Shown here one piece after another: positions 11,935-21,333 of a stretch of DNA of 64,000 bases. The position numbers and the translations under genes were made by a program. Source of the stretch: Mercurialis annua (taxonomy: Eukaryota > Streptophyta > Magnoliopsida > Malpighiales > Euphorbiaceae). The notes beneath the pieces were generated by a model. It had not been told where the DNA came from and made no database searches. It saw nothing but the letters and a program-made list of their open reading frames with translations. The DNA is taken from the NCBI RefSeq assembly GCF_937616625.2, contig NC_065576.1, positions 13,518,501-13,582,500 on the forward strand, given 5' to 3'. The first letter of the stretch is position 1. Each line of letters begins with the position of its first letter.

Positions 11935-12035
11935 TGATGTAATAGATGAAATATTCTTGTGATGTAATAGATGAAATATTCTTGTGATGTAATAGATGAA
12001 TGGAGTATTTTCGTGATGTAATGGATGGAATATTT
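11935..12035. repeat. Short tandem repeat, about four units of 23-26 bp
   Basis: GTGATGTAATAGATGAAATA is repeated three to four times with drift, inside the right part of the CACTA element, followed by looser TTTTAGTGAATATTTT repeats to about 12130. Confidence 0.75.
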
Positions 12036-12830
12036 TCCGATTTTGTATTAATAAATATTTTCCGTTTTTTAATTTTAGTGAATATCTTATGTTTCCAATT
12101 TTAGTGAATGTTTTCTGGTTCTAAATTTAGTGAATAATTTCGATTTGTAATTTATGTTCCTCAAATAAAAACCGTTGTCTTTTTTATATAAACTGTTGCT
12201 TAAAGTTTTAGTCAAACCATTGCAAATAGTATATACAAGTGTTGCATAAAGTACTATATAAACTGTTGCCTTCTAAAAAGAACTATTGCCTAAACTAAAT
12301 TATTTAACTGTTACAGAAGAAGATCAAAACAGCTGCCTTTGCTGTTAATTGCAACGGTTTTATTTCTATTACTATAGATTAAAAAACCTGTTGCAATAGC
12401 TATTAAAACGTATTGCAGCGGCCGCAAATGTAGCTGATTTAAAACCGTTGCAGTAGACTTACGGCAACGGTTTTTGCACATTATGCAACAATTATCCACT
12501 GTTGCCGAAAGTGACTTATGTGGTAGTGGTATATGTTTTTGTGGCCCACCAGTTATTAGTCTATTAGGAAAGTTGCTCAACAGAAAATAGCACTTTTGTG
12601 TTCATATCATAAGATAATATAGAGTTTGTATTAATTTGTTTCTTTTGTGTTGAAAATAAAGAAAGGGAAAGGCTAGGTGTAAAGACTTGCTTTTGATTTT
12701 GTTTGTACAAAAATAACTACTAGGGCCTATATTTCTGTATTAGGGTTGGATTTCACCATCTTTTTAAAATATTATCTATCTGTGGGTCCGTTCCGATGTA
12801 GAAATCAATCTTTTCATTTTGGTGCTCTGC

Positions 12831-12963
12831 TAATGTAGATCTAGCCTAGTTGGTTAAGGTGCCTCTAAGTACATTTAAAGGTCATAGATTTAAACTCCGC
12901 ATTTGTAATTAACATTAACAAAATAAGACTCTAAAAAGGCAAAACCCTATCTGTCAAAAAAAA
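12831..12963 (+). mobile_element. tRNA-derived SINE in segment 1
   Basis: A box-A-like TAGTTGGTTAAGGTG and a degraded box-B-like GATTTAAACTCC are followed by an A-rich tail. Flanking target repeats are TGGTGCTCTGC (12820-12830) and TGGTGCTCCAC (12964-12974). Segment 2 has the same insertion. Segment 3 lacks it and retains one TGGTGCTC target copy near 32290. Confidence 0.8.
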
Positions 12964-12974
12964 TGGTGCTCCAC

Positions 12975-13495
12975 ATGCTATTCTCCTACCTGGTGGCCAA
13001 ATCCGAATTTCGACTTAAAGAAGACAGTATTTTATTGTTCAGATATTTAAACAAACAAGTCGGCAAACATATCGTTTGTTTTTTTATTTCTTTTAGTTCA
13101 AAAAACAAGTTATTCCGCTATTTAAAAAAAGTTAGTCAAATGATGTGCCATTTAGCTATTTAAAAAAATAATTAGTCTAAAATAAAATAAAATTAGAAAG
13201 GTAAAAATGGTAAAAAATTATATATTAGAAATGAAATAAAAACATGAGGAACTCAAATTTTCGTTAAAAACCTGAAAAGGGTTTATCATCTCAAGATTTC
13301 AAAACCTGATATTTATGTTGGGAAAAGTGAAAATATTCCCTTATCGTTTAGAGTATGGAGCAAGTAGACCATGTTTGAATTTGAAATCTCAATTAAGCCC
13401 GTTACGTTTCAAAATCAAACCATATAAGCCCCTATGTGTAGTAGCATTAATGAAACATTAGTTTTTACCTACGTGGAATGTCCATACCATATTTC
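12975..13495. other. Segment 1 continuation, no gene
   Basis: This is AT-rich non-coding sequence aligned with 26607-27140. Short open frames (for example 12963-13163) are not preserved in the other copy. It ends at the copia A insertion site. Confidence 0.6.
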
Positions 13496-13664
13496 TGATA
13501 AGGTTATAGATTAGATAATGTAGTTTGCTAATACTCATCTGCTTATAGTTAGCTTATAGATAGCTTCATAGAGTTTTGTATATATCACAACTCTTCTCTT
13601 GTAATCTATATATATGTAACTACCACATCAGAAATACAATCGATCAATTCATAATCATTCTACA
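13496..13664 (+). repeat. 5' LTR of copia A
   Basis: It begins TGATAAGG and ends CTACA, 169 bp. It contains TATATATATG near 13607-13616 that may be the TATA or poly(A) region. Confidence 0.97.
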
Positions 13665-13676
13665 TGGTATCAGAGC
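13665..13676 (+). promoter_or_regulatory. Primer-binding site of copia A
   Basis: TGGTATCAGAGC directly abuts the 5' LTR and matches the 3' end of initiator methionine tRNA, the primer of plant copia elements. Confidence 0.95.
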
Positions 13677-13698
13677 CATCTAGGGTTTAAACACCAAA

Positions 13699-16600
13699 AT
13701 GTCAAACCAACCTATTGTTTCTGCCTCATCAATTATGAATCTTCCTAATGCCAATTTTACAGCTCAATTGCCCATCAAATTGAATACAACAAATTATCTT
13801 CTTTGGCAAGCTCAGCTTATGCCTCTACTTCGGTCTTACGACCTATCCTGCCACATCGATGGCACTGCGCCTCCGGCACCGTTTCTTGCCGATGAACAGC
13901 CTAATCCCATATATCACAATTGGTATAGACATGATCAGTTAGTTCTTACCTGGATCATTGGATCTGTATCAGAAAACTTCTTATCTCAAATCGTCAATGT
14001 CACCTGCGCCCGTGAAGCCTGGAACAAACTGTCTTCTGCTTACTCGTCTGGCTCCAAAGCTCAGATTCGCACCTTAAAATCTGGTTTTTATCGGATCCAA
14101 AAGGAGCCAGCTGAATCCATTGCTGTTTATGTTCAACGTGCAAAATCAATCTTTGATCAACTACTTGCACTTGGAAATCCTATCCTTGAGGATGATCTCG
14201 TTCAGGTAATCACAAACGGACTTGATTTTTCTTATCGTCCCTTTCTTCGTTCTTTAGAAAACCGTCTTGATACGGTTGGATTTGACGACTTGTATGGTTT
14301 GTTGTTGAGCGAGGAGACAAGTTTAACAAATGAATCTGCCAGACAAAATAATGTTCCTGCTGCCTCAGTTTTCTCTGCTGCTATGTCTTCCCAAAATCCA
14401 TCGAGCTCCGCTTTTGCTGCTCACCACCAGCCTGGTGGTCGATACGTCCCTCCTTATCGTGGTCGGAGTTCAAGATACCGGGGCAGAGGAAGGTACTCTT
14501 CCCCCAACAATTATCGTGGCTCCTCTGTCAACCAGTCTGCAAACTGGAATTATACTGCTCAGCCAATACAATCAGCCTCTCCAAATTCTTCTCCACATCC
14601 TGATTTAATGAGTGTCACCTGCTTTAATTGCAATGGCAATGGCCACTACGCCAATACATGTTCTTCACCGAGACAACGCCGTGAACAGCGATCAAACCAT
14701 CACCAACCAGTGTCTAATTTAGCCACCACAACCAACATTCATCCACAATCATGGATTCTAGACTCCGGTGCAACACATCATATTACTTCTGATATTAACA
14801 ATATGTCTGCTCCTACAGAATACTCTGGTCCGGATGGTATCAAAATCGGTGATGGTAAAACTCTTCCCATTACTCACTCTAGCACTACTTCCTTTACTTC
14901 AAATAATTCTACGTTTTATTTACGTGATATTCTTCGTGTTCCACAGGCATGTGATAACTTATTATCCATTTCTTCTTTCACTAATGCTAACAATGTTTCG
15001 ATTGAATTTTTCCCATCTTATTTTGCAATCAAGGATATCCGCACGAAACAGGTTATTCTTTCAGGCCCGAATGATAGCGGACTATACTCCATCTCTCTTC
15101 AGCCGAGTCACAACAAACAAGTCAAAGCAGCCCTGAAATGCTCTCTTTCTACCTGGCATGCTCGTTTGGGTCATGCCAATATTCGCACAGTCAATCAAGT
15201 TTTAGCAAATTGTGATATTTCCGTTGATAATAAGTTGTTTAATTTGTGTCATGCATGCTGTATTAGCAAAAGTCACAAATTACCTTTTTCAGATTCTGAT
15301 TCTCAGTGTGATGGACCTTTAGATTTGATAAATTCTGATGTATGGGGACCGTCTCCGGTTCCTTCTATTGATGCTTATCGATATTATGTCATTTTTCATG
15401 ATCAATTTAGCAAATACTGTTGGCTTTATTTTTTACGAAACAAGTCTGATGTATTGAGCACATTTATCAAATTTCGCCATGTGGTTGAAAAATATTTCAA
15501 TCGCCAAATAAAAGTATTTCATTCAGATTTAGGTGGTGAATTTGTGGCTCTTAAATCATATTTATCGGAAAATGGTATCTCTCAACGGAGTGCTTGTCCC
15601 AAAACTCCTGAACAAAATGGTTCCGCTGAACGCAAACACAGACACATTGTCGAAACGGGTTTGTCATTACTTAATCATTCTCATGTTCCATCCAAATTTT
15701 GGACTTTTGCTTTCGATGCTGCTATATATGTCATAAATCGTCTTCCTACCTCTGTTTTAGGTAATAAATCTCCATTTCTTGTGTTGTTTAACAATAATCC
15801 TGCTTATACCAATCTTCGTGTTTTTGGTTGTTTGTGTTATCCTTGGCTCCGTCCATATGCACATAATAAATTTTCTTCTCGTTCTCATTCTTGTGCATTT
15901 CTTGGTTATAGCAAGTTACATAAAGGGTATCTTTGTCTTGATTTGTCTTCTCAAAAAATACTCACGTCTCGACATGTTGTGTTTGCAGAAAATGAATTTC
16001 CGTTTAAACAAAATGATGTGTTGCACCACCAACCAAGCTACTCTCCACCGGCCACTGTTTTACTTCCTTCCTTCACCACAATGCCGAACACAACCATCGA
16101 TGAACCAATGTCTCAAATCCCTACCACAATATCACCTCCCACAATTTCAACAAATCTGCCCCTCACAGCAATACAACCTTCACCTTCACCTCAATCATCA
16201 CCATCTACTACTACACCATTACCTTTAGCAGTTGATTTATCCATAAATCAGCCACCTAAGCCATCCAATTCAGCTTCTATTCCCCATGTTCACGGTTACA
16301 ATACTCGGTCTAAGTCTGGTCACCTCAAACCACGACAGTTTCAGGCTCAATCCACTATCGAAGACGATGAGCCAACTAGCTACACTCAAGCATCCAAATC
16401 ATCTTCATGGAGAGCTGCCATGTCTGATGAGATCAAGGCCTTACTACACAATCATACTTGGGATCTTGTCCCACCTCACAATCATCAAAATGTTATTGGG
16501 AACAAATGGATTTTCCGAATCAAAAAGAATCCGGACGGATCAGTTGCACGGTATAAAGCACGATTGGTTGCTAAAGGATTTCACCAACGTCCTGGCATTG

Positions 16601-17913
16601 ATTTTCATGAGACTTATAGTCCGGTTATTCGTCCAGCCACAGTCCGCTTAGTGCTATCTTTAGCAGTAACAAATAAATGGCTGGTCAAGCAACTTGATGT
16701 ATCGAATGCTTTTCTTCATGGCTCACTTGATGAAGACGTTTTCATGAATCAACCTCAGGGATTTATACATCCAGATTGCCCACATTACGTCTGCAAACTC
16801 CGCAAATCACTTTATGGTCTCAAGCAAGCCCCACGGCAATGGTTCAAGAAGCTTTCTGCAGCCTTGATCAAACTCGGTTTTCAGTCCTCTAAAACTGATT
16901 GCTCTCTTTACTACTTGTCCCACAACAAGGTGCAAATATTCTTTCTCATATATGTCGACGATATCATTATCACGGGCAATGATAATGCCTACATTCAGTC
17001 TATTATCTCCTCATTGCAAACTGATTTTGCGATTAAGGATCTTGGCAGCCTTCACTATTTTCTTGGTGTTGAAGCTGACTGGACATCACAAGGGCTACAT
17101 TTAACTCAGCGAAAATACATTAAGGATCTTCTTCTTCGATCAAAAATGGATTCAGCTAAGGGCATTTCCTCTCCTGCAAACCCAAAGCAGACATTGTCCA
17201 AATCAGGTGGTGGCGTATTCTCTGATCCTTCGCTCTATCGCAGCATTGTTGGTGGACTGCAATATCTCTCCTTAACCAGACCAGACATCTCTTATAGTGT
17301 GAATAAGGTGTCACAATTTATGCACAGTCCAGAATTAGAGCATTGGTCTGCTGTCAAACGGATACTCCGTTACTTACAACACACACTAAGTCACGGTATT
17401 CTCATTACAGCAAGCTCTTCCATTATTTCTGCATACAGCGACAGCGACTGGGCTGGTTCCACTGATGACCGTCGTTCCACAACAGGCTTCTGTATTTTCT
17501 TTGGTCAAAATCTAATCAGCTGGGGTTCGCGAAAACAGAAGGTTGTGGCAAAATCATCGACTGAAGCTGAGTATCGGGCAATGTCTACCACAGTTTCTGA
17601 ACTTCAATGGTTACTCTCGCTGCTAAAAGAATTGGGTATTTCTTCTCAAAACAGTCCTACACTATGGTGCGATAACCTCAGCGCCACCTATCTCACTACC
17701 ACACCTATTTTTCACTCTCGGTCGAAACACCTCGAAATTGATTTTCATTATGTACGGGAACAGGTCTCGAACAAGCAGCTCACTGTCAAATATTTATCAA
17801 CTCATGAGCAAATTGCCGATGTTCTTACCAAGCCGTTATCTAGTACGCATTTTGCATTTCTTCGTGACAAGTTGACCGTCGTGTCTCCCCGAGCTCAACT
17901 TGCGGGAGGGTGA
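13699..17913 (+). CDS. Copia A Gag-Pol polyprotein (intact)
   Basis: One 1,404-aa frame carries all copia domains in order. The gag core (about 20-215) is followed by an RG-rich stretch and a CCHC zinc knuckle CFNCNGNGHYANTC (about 308). The aspartic protease has DSGATHH (about 354). GAG_pre-integrase HARLGH is at about 486. The integrase has NSDVWG, HSDLGGEF and the NGSAERKH glutamate (about 546, 610, 643). RT starts at NKWIFRIKK (about 935) and has the catalytic YVDDIII (1085-1091). RNase H has SDSDWAG and SSTEAEYRAM (about 1247-1295). No frameshift or stop is seen, so the element could be autonomous. The start codon is the first ATG after the primer site. The stop codon TGA consists of the first three bases of the 3' LTR, so the polypurine tract is translated. 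Confidence 0.97.
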   Translation: MSNQPIVSASSIMNLPNANFTAQLPIKLNTTNYLLWQAQLMPLLRSYDLSCHIDGTAPPAPFLADEQPNPIYHNWYRHDQLVLTWIIGSVSENFLSQIVNVTCAREAWNKLSSAYSSGSKAQIRTLKSGFYRIQKEPAESIAVYVQRAKSIFDQLLALGNPILEDDLVQVITNGLDFSYRPFLRSLENRLDTVGFDDLYGLLLSEETSLTNESARQNNVPAASVFSAAMSSQNPSSSAFAAHHQPGGRYVPPYRGRSSRYRGRGRYSSPNNYRGSSVNQSANWNYTAQPIQSASPNSSPHPDLMSVTCFNCNGNGHYANTCSSPRQRREQRSNHHQPVSNLATTTNIHPQSWILDSGATHHITSDINNMSAPTEYSGPDGIKIGDGKTLPITHSSTTSFTSNNSTFYLRDILRVPQACDNLLSISSFTNANNVSIEFFPSYFAIKDIRTKQVILSGPNDSGLYSISLQPSHNKQVKAALKCSLSTWHARLGHANIRTVNQVLANCDISVDNKLFNLCHACCISKSHKLPFSDSDSQCDGPLDLINSDVWGPSPVPSIDAYRYYVIFHDQFSKYCWLYFLRNKSDVLSTFIKFRHVVEKYFNRQIKVFHSDLGGEFVALKSYLSENGISQRSACPKTPEQNGSAERKHRHIVETGLSLLNHSHVPSKFWTFAFDAAIYVINRLPTSVLGNKSPFLVLFNNNPAYTNLRVFGCLCYPWLRPYAHNKFSSRSHSCAFLGYSKLHKGYLCLDLSSQKILTSRHVVFAENEFPFKQNDVLHHQPSYSPPATVLLPSFTTMPNTTIDEPMSQIPTTISPPTISTNLPLTAIQPSPSPQSSPSTTTPLPLAVDLSINQPPKPSNSASIPHVHGYNTRSKSGHLKPRQFQAQSTIEDDEPTSYTQASKSSSWRAAMSDEIKALLHNHTWDLVPPHNHQNVIGNKWIFRIKKNPDGSVARYKARLVAKGFHQRPGIDFHETYSPVIRPATVRLVLSLAVTNKWLVKQLDVSNAFLHGSLDEDVFMNQPQGFIHPDCPHYVCKLRKSLYGLKQAPRQWFKKLSAALIKLGFQSSKTDCSLYYLSHNKVQIFFLIYVDDIIITGNDNAYIQSIISSLQTDFAIKDLGSLHYFLGVEADWTSQGLHLTQRKYIKDLLLRSKMDSAKGISSPANPKQTLSKSGGGVFSDPSLYRSIVGGLQYLSLTRPDISYSVNKVSQFMHSPELEHWSAVKRILRYLQHTLSHGILITASSSIISAYSDSDWAGSTDDRRSTTGFCIFFGQNLISWGSRKQKVVAKSSTEAEYRAMSTTVSELQWLLSLLKELGISSQNSPTLWCDNLSATYLTTTPIFHSRSKHLEIDFHYVREQVSNKQLTVKYLSTHEQIADVLTKPLSSTHFAFLRDKLTVVSPRAQLAGG
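17902..17910 (+). promoter_or_regulatory. Polypurine tract of copia A
   Basis: GCGGGAGGG immediately precedes the 3' LTR and is where plus-strand DNA synthesis would start. It is inside the reading frame (last codons Ala-Gly-Gly). Confidence 0.85.
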
Positions 17914-18079
17914 TAAGGTTATAGATTAGATAATGTAGTTTGCTAATACTCATCTGCTTATAGTTAGCTTATAGATAGCTTCATAGAGTTTTGTATATAT
18001 CACAACTCTTCTCTTGTAATCTATATATATGTAACTACCACATCAGAAATACAATCGATCAATTCATAATCATTCTACA
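17911..18079 (+). repeat. 3' LTR of copia A
   Basis: Identical to the 5' LTR. Followed by the second ATTTC target copy. Confidence 0.97.
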
Positions 18080-18109
18080 ATTTCATGTGGCCAAACTAAA
18101 ACAAATAAT

Positions 18110-18520
18110 TTAGAGGTGGCCACGGTTCATAACCCGGCGGTTCCGTTTTGAAACCGCCGGGTCACGGTTCAAGAAAAAATGGAACCGGCCCGGAACCGCC
18201 TAAGAGACGGTTCCATGACGGTTCGGAACCGAACGGTTCTGGTTCTGGTATAGGATGGTTTAAAAAAATTAAAATTAAAATTAAAATTTAATTATTAAAA
18301 AATGTAATTTGATAATAAAATAACTCACGGAGATAGTATTACAAGAAAATAAATATTTTTTTTAAAAAAAATTACAAAATTAACCAAAAATTTAACTAAA
18401 ACAAATATAACATATATTTTATTGCAAAAGTAAATATATTATATGATAAAAATATAATATATATTTTAAATATATAATATATATTTTTTATCAACGGATT
18501 CGACCCCTAAACCGCCGGTT
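18110..18520. mobile_element. Truncated hAT-like MITE (GGTTC/CCGG-rich)
   Basis: It starts AGAGGTGGCCACGGTTCA, typical of plant non-autonomous hAT elements rich in CCGGTTC motifs. A reverse motif, CCGCCGGTTCCGGG, is at about 18511-18524. The expected mirror terminus is missing and no target duplication was found, so it appears truncated at the LINE junction. Confidence 0.45.
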
Positions 18521-18539
18521 CCGGGCATTTTAGAACTTT

Positions 18540-19470
18540 ATATCCTATGGGATAGGATTAAGGAAAACCATGATGTTGTAACAGATAAGGATGATAGAGT
18601 TTCTAGGAATTTCTGCAATTCTGAAGTGTTCTCAATCAAATCTGCCTAGGAGCATTTTAGAACTTTATATCCTTAAGTCACATGGTGGAAAATTAATTAG
18701 AGTCCAGGATGCATTAAGCTTCATAGCTTGGCTAGCCCTCAAGAAGAGGGTAAAAACTAAGGATAAGCTTTAAAAGTGGGGTTGTACTGAAAGTGATCGG
18801 CGTGTTTTTTGTAGCAATGCCATTGAATTGTGGAGCATTTATTTATTTATTTATTATTTTTTAAACCCATCCAGTTTCCAAGACTTCACCTTGACTAATC
18901 CGGATCCGACCCGCGTCGCGCACCTGGCATGGTGGGTGAATCTGCCAGTGGGAATTTTCTGCATTCACAAGGACTCGAACTCGAAACCTTATTTAAGCGA
19001 TACCAAGCCGCTTACCACTTGAACCAACCCCCATTGGTGGAGCATTTATTTTTTGATTGCTCTGAATGGAATAGCATAATTACTTTTGTTATGAAAGCTT
19101 AGTTGACAGGATTAATTGGAGAATGAAATGATCCTGGTACAGTAAGAAGACTAATGGAAAGTCTTTATTTATCCTCTATTTAGAATGTTTGGAGAGGTAA
19201 AAATCTCATTATTTTTAAGAATGAACTAGTCAGTGCAGTGATGATCAAGGCCCGAATTAGAAGAGATATGATGCTTAAGCAGTTCGCCAGAAGGAACAAT
19301 TCTAAGACTTTCTTGAGTTTGTATCATAATTAAAATATATTAGTATAGTCTGTTTGTGTTGTTGTTTTTGTCTTTGGTTTGTAATTTTAGCTTGCTGTTC
19401 TCAGTTTGAAAAAACTTTGAGTTGTAAATAGTTTTTGAGCTTAGTATATTTTTTTGGTACATTTTACTAA
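18540..19470 (+). pseudogene. LINE (non-LTR retrotransposon) 3' fragment with zf-RVT domain
   Basis: The plus strand encodes the C-terminal zinc-binding reverse-transcriptase domain of plant L1-type LINEs: ALSFIAWLALKKRVKTKDKL, then SDRRVFCSNAIE, and, after a SINE interruption, a HLFFDC-like stretch and VWRGKNLIIF. A 22-bp direct repeat (GCATTTTAGAACTTTATATC at 18526 and 18651) frames its start. The tail ends near 19470 and also occurs at 27890-28000 in segment 3, so the LINE predates that duplication. Stops make it inactive. Confidence 0.8.
18845..19036 (-). mobile_element. tRNA-derived SINE, nested in the LINE, 15-bp TSD
   Basis: On the minus strand it runs from a tRNA-like head (GGTTCAAGTGGTAAGCGG, box A; GAGTTCGAGTCC, box B) to a (A)n/TAAA-type tail. 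Perfect 15-bp target duplications GTGGAGCATTTATTT lie at 18830-18844 and 19037-19051. The exact 5' base is uncertain by a few nucleotides. Confidence 0.93.
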
Positions 19471-19542
19471 AAAAATATAAAAATTTATCCTATATATTAT
19501 AAGGGCTTAATCAATCCTCGTATCCCTATATTTTAATAATTT

Positions 19543-19912
19543 GGCTTAATGTCTTAAAAAACGCTGACCTTTTATTCCCTTTTCAATCCTACCCTGACGT
19601 TGCAAATCTGTCAATTTTATCCTATCTTGCATTTTTTTATTTCAATTGTACCTTAAAGCATAAAATGATTTTTTTTTATTTGGCAAAAATTCTTTAAATT
19701 GACCCTTTTTACATTAGATTAACTTTTTATATTGAATTGACCACTTTTAAAAAAATTTATTAAACTTTTATCAAATAAAAAAAGGTCAATTTTATGGTTC
19801 AGGGTACAATTGAAATGAAAAAAATGCAAACTGGGGTAAAATTGATAATTTTTCAACGTCAGTATAGGATTGAAAGGGGATGAAAGGTCGGGGTTTTTTA
19901 AGACATTAAGCC
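19543..19912. mobile_element. MULE-type MITE (370 bp), 9-bp TSD TAATAATTT
   Basis: Long inverted repeats starting GGCTTAATGTCTTAAAAAAC cover nearly the whole element, so it is a foldback. Perfect TAATAATTT flanks at 19534-19542 and 19913-19921. Same family as 37340-37678. Confidence 0.93.
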
Positions 19913-20130
19913 TAATAATTTTACACATAAGGTCCCTGCATTATAAAAGTCTTACATTAAATCCCTCCACTTTGAGTATCTATCAATCCAATGTCCTTCT
20001 GTTAACCTCTATTAACATGTGTAATTCACATTGTATTAGTGAGAATAAAAATGCAACCTCTAATGTCATGACATTTGTCTTTTGCCACATGGATCTTCAT
20101 AAAAAGGGAAACAACGGGTAATTAATTTTA

Positions 20131-20464
20131 GGGGTCACTGTAATTTTCAAAAATTGTAAAATGGTGACCGAACTTCAAAACGTCACAAAATGGTTACTAA
20201 ACTTTTAAATATGTGAATTTTGGAGGTTTTTAAGTGCTTTACGGTCAAATTATACATATGTAATAATCAAAATTTGATTATTTATGACAAATAATGCCTT
20301 ATATTTTATATATACACACAATCAACAAAAAATCGACTTGAAATATTTTTCTTCAGCGACCAAATATCCTTATATCTTAACATAACCAAATAGTATAGTA
20401 ACTAAAATGTTACGTTTTGAAATTCGGTCACCATTTTGTAATTTTTGAAAAGTACAGTGTCCCC
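20131..20464. mobile_element. MITE with long TIRs
   Basis: The left end GGGGTCACTGTAATTTTC and the right end (rc) GGGGACACTGTACTTTTC continue as near-mirror arms of more than 50 bp (AAAATGGTGACCGAA in both). The target duplication is unclear. Confidence 0.75.
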
Positions 20465-20747
20465 AATATCAATTTTCCGGATTGCTATTTTATCCAAATT
20501 CACAGCCTTTAAGCCCACGTCATCAACCCTAACTCTTTTTCTTTCCAATGTTCTCATTCCATTTCTCTTCTTCATCTTCTTAACATGAAAGATATCGAAG
20601 AAATATTCCCAAACTCTTCCTAAATGATCAAAATAAGAAATTCTATTTTTATTATTATAAGCAGACCTTCTAGCTTCCCATGAAGTCTTAATACCATCAT
20701 AAAGAAGACGAAGAACATTACCGTATCAAAATATAGCTTAAAGAAAC

Positions 20748-21284
20748 TGTTGGGGTTTATAGGTTCATAACGCAGCGGAATTTTAAAAATTTATCTAAAA
20801 ACTCAAACTAAGATCTATGTAATTCGAATTAACAGAATAATTACTTACTTGTATGTCGAATTCAACAGCAATGTAGGAAGGAAGGAGGTGGTTCACTTTG
20901 GTGATACCTGGCCTCGGATCAGAAACGCCTCCAAAAGAACGCGTCCTCTACGAGTATCCACACGAACAGACTTTAGCCAAAACTAGTGCTTGTGTGCTAG
21001 CACTATTGCTTCACAAGCAATTTCGAATTTTAGTGATTTAGTGAAATAATGAATTTCGTGATTCTCAAACCAATTGCTTAATGTGTATTTATAGTGATAC
21101 AATAACACTAGGGTTTGAGACAAATTCGAATTTCAATCTCATTGCAATTCTTACAAGTTTATGTTTATCAAAAACTCCTTTTTGATAATCATCCATATAT
21201 ATTAATTATTTATTATCTTTAAAAATAATAAATTAAGGAAAACACTTATCCTTAATTTCGAATTAATATATATTTATTAATATA

Positions 21285-21333
<49 letters not shown>

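Larger units (their letters stand above)
8600..12528. mobile_element. CACTA element carrying host-gene fragments (Pack-CACTA), TSD GTA
   Basis: Both ends share an 18-bp inverted terminus, CACTACCACATAAGTCAT on the left and CACTACCACATAAGTCAC (rc) on the right. The GTA target duplication is at 8597-8599 and 12529-12531. The empty site survives in segment 2 near 26158 (GTGTTTGTATATGTTTTT), so the 3,929-bp insertion is directly demonstrated. Both subterminal zones are packed with GGCAACAG/CCGTTGC repeats. No transposase is visible. Inside are a CDPK-related kinase exon, two exons of a bS16 ribosomal protein gene and another exon-like frame, all in the plus direction and still with splice signals. 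Confidence 0.95.
13496..18079 (+). mobile_element. Complete young Ty1/copia retrotransposon A (4,584 bp), TSD ATTTC
   Basis: Two 169-bp LTRs (13496-13664, 17911-18079) are identical base for base by eye. Target duplications ATTTC lie at 13491-13495 and 18080-18084. The element has a perfect initiator-Met-tRNA primer site, one 1,404-codon open frame and a polypurine tract. The empty site is in segment 2 near 27140 (CATATTTCAAGTGG). Identical LTRs, an intact frame and a perfect TSD indicate a very recent insertion. Short LTRs and overall size resemble the Ale/Retrofit group (inference). Confidence 0.98.
5240..18115. repeat. Segmental duplication copy 1 (ATL segment, heavily interrupted)
   Basis: Host sequence around the first ATL gene aligns by eye with 23.15-27.16, 27.9-32.4 and 42.5-47.4 kb. 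Shared anchors include AGATTAACATTTACTA (8370, 25930, 31770), TGTGGCCCACCAG (12540, 26177, 32013) and TGTCCATACCATATTTC (13479, 27123). Three large insertions account for most of the extra length: a MULE at 7096, a CACTA at 8600 and copia A at 13496. A ~100-bp piece at about 5518-5620, starting GGGGCCGTTTGGTTCG, is also private to this copy. Confidence 0.85.

Noticed and set aside
12841..12900. tRNA gene (box A/box B-like sequence; also 26463-26530 and 18955-19030)
   Set aside because: No cloverleaf can be completed. A-rich tails and target duplications show SINEs.
13699..17913. Domesticated copia polyprotein gene
   Set aside because: LTRs, primer site, polypurine tract and target duplication are all present, so it is an ordinary mobile element.
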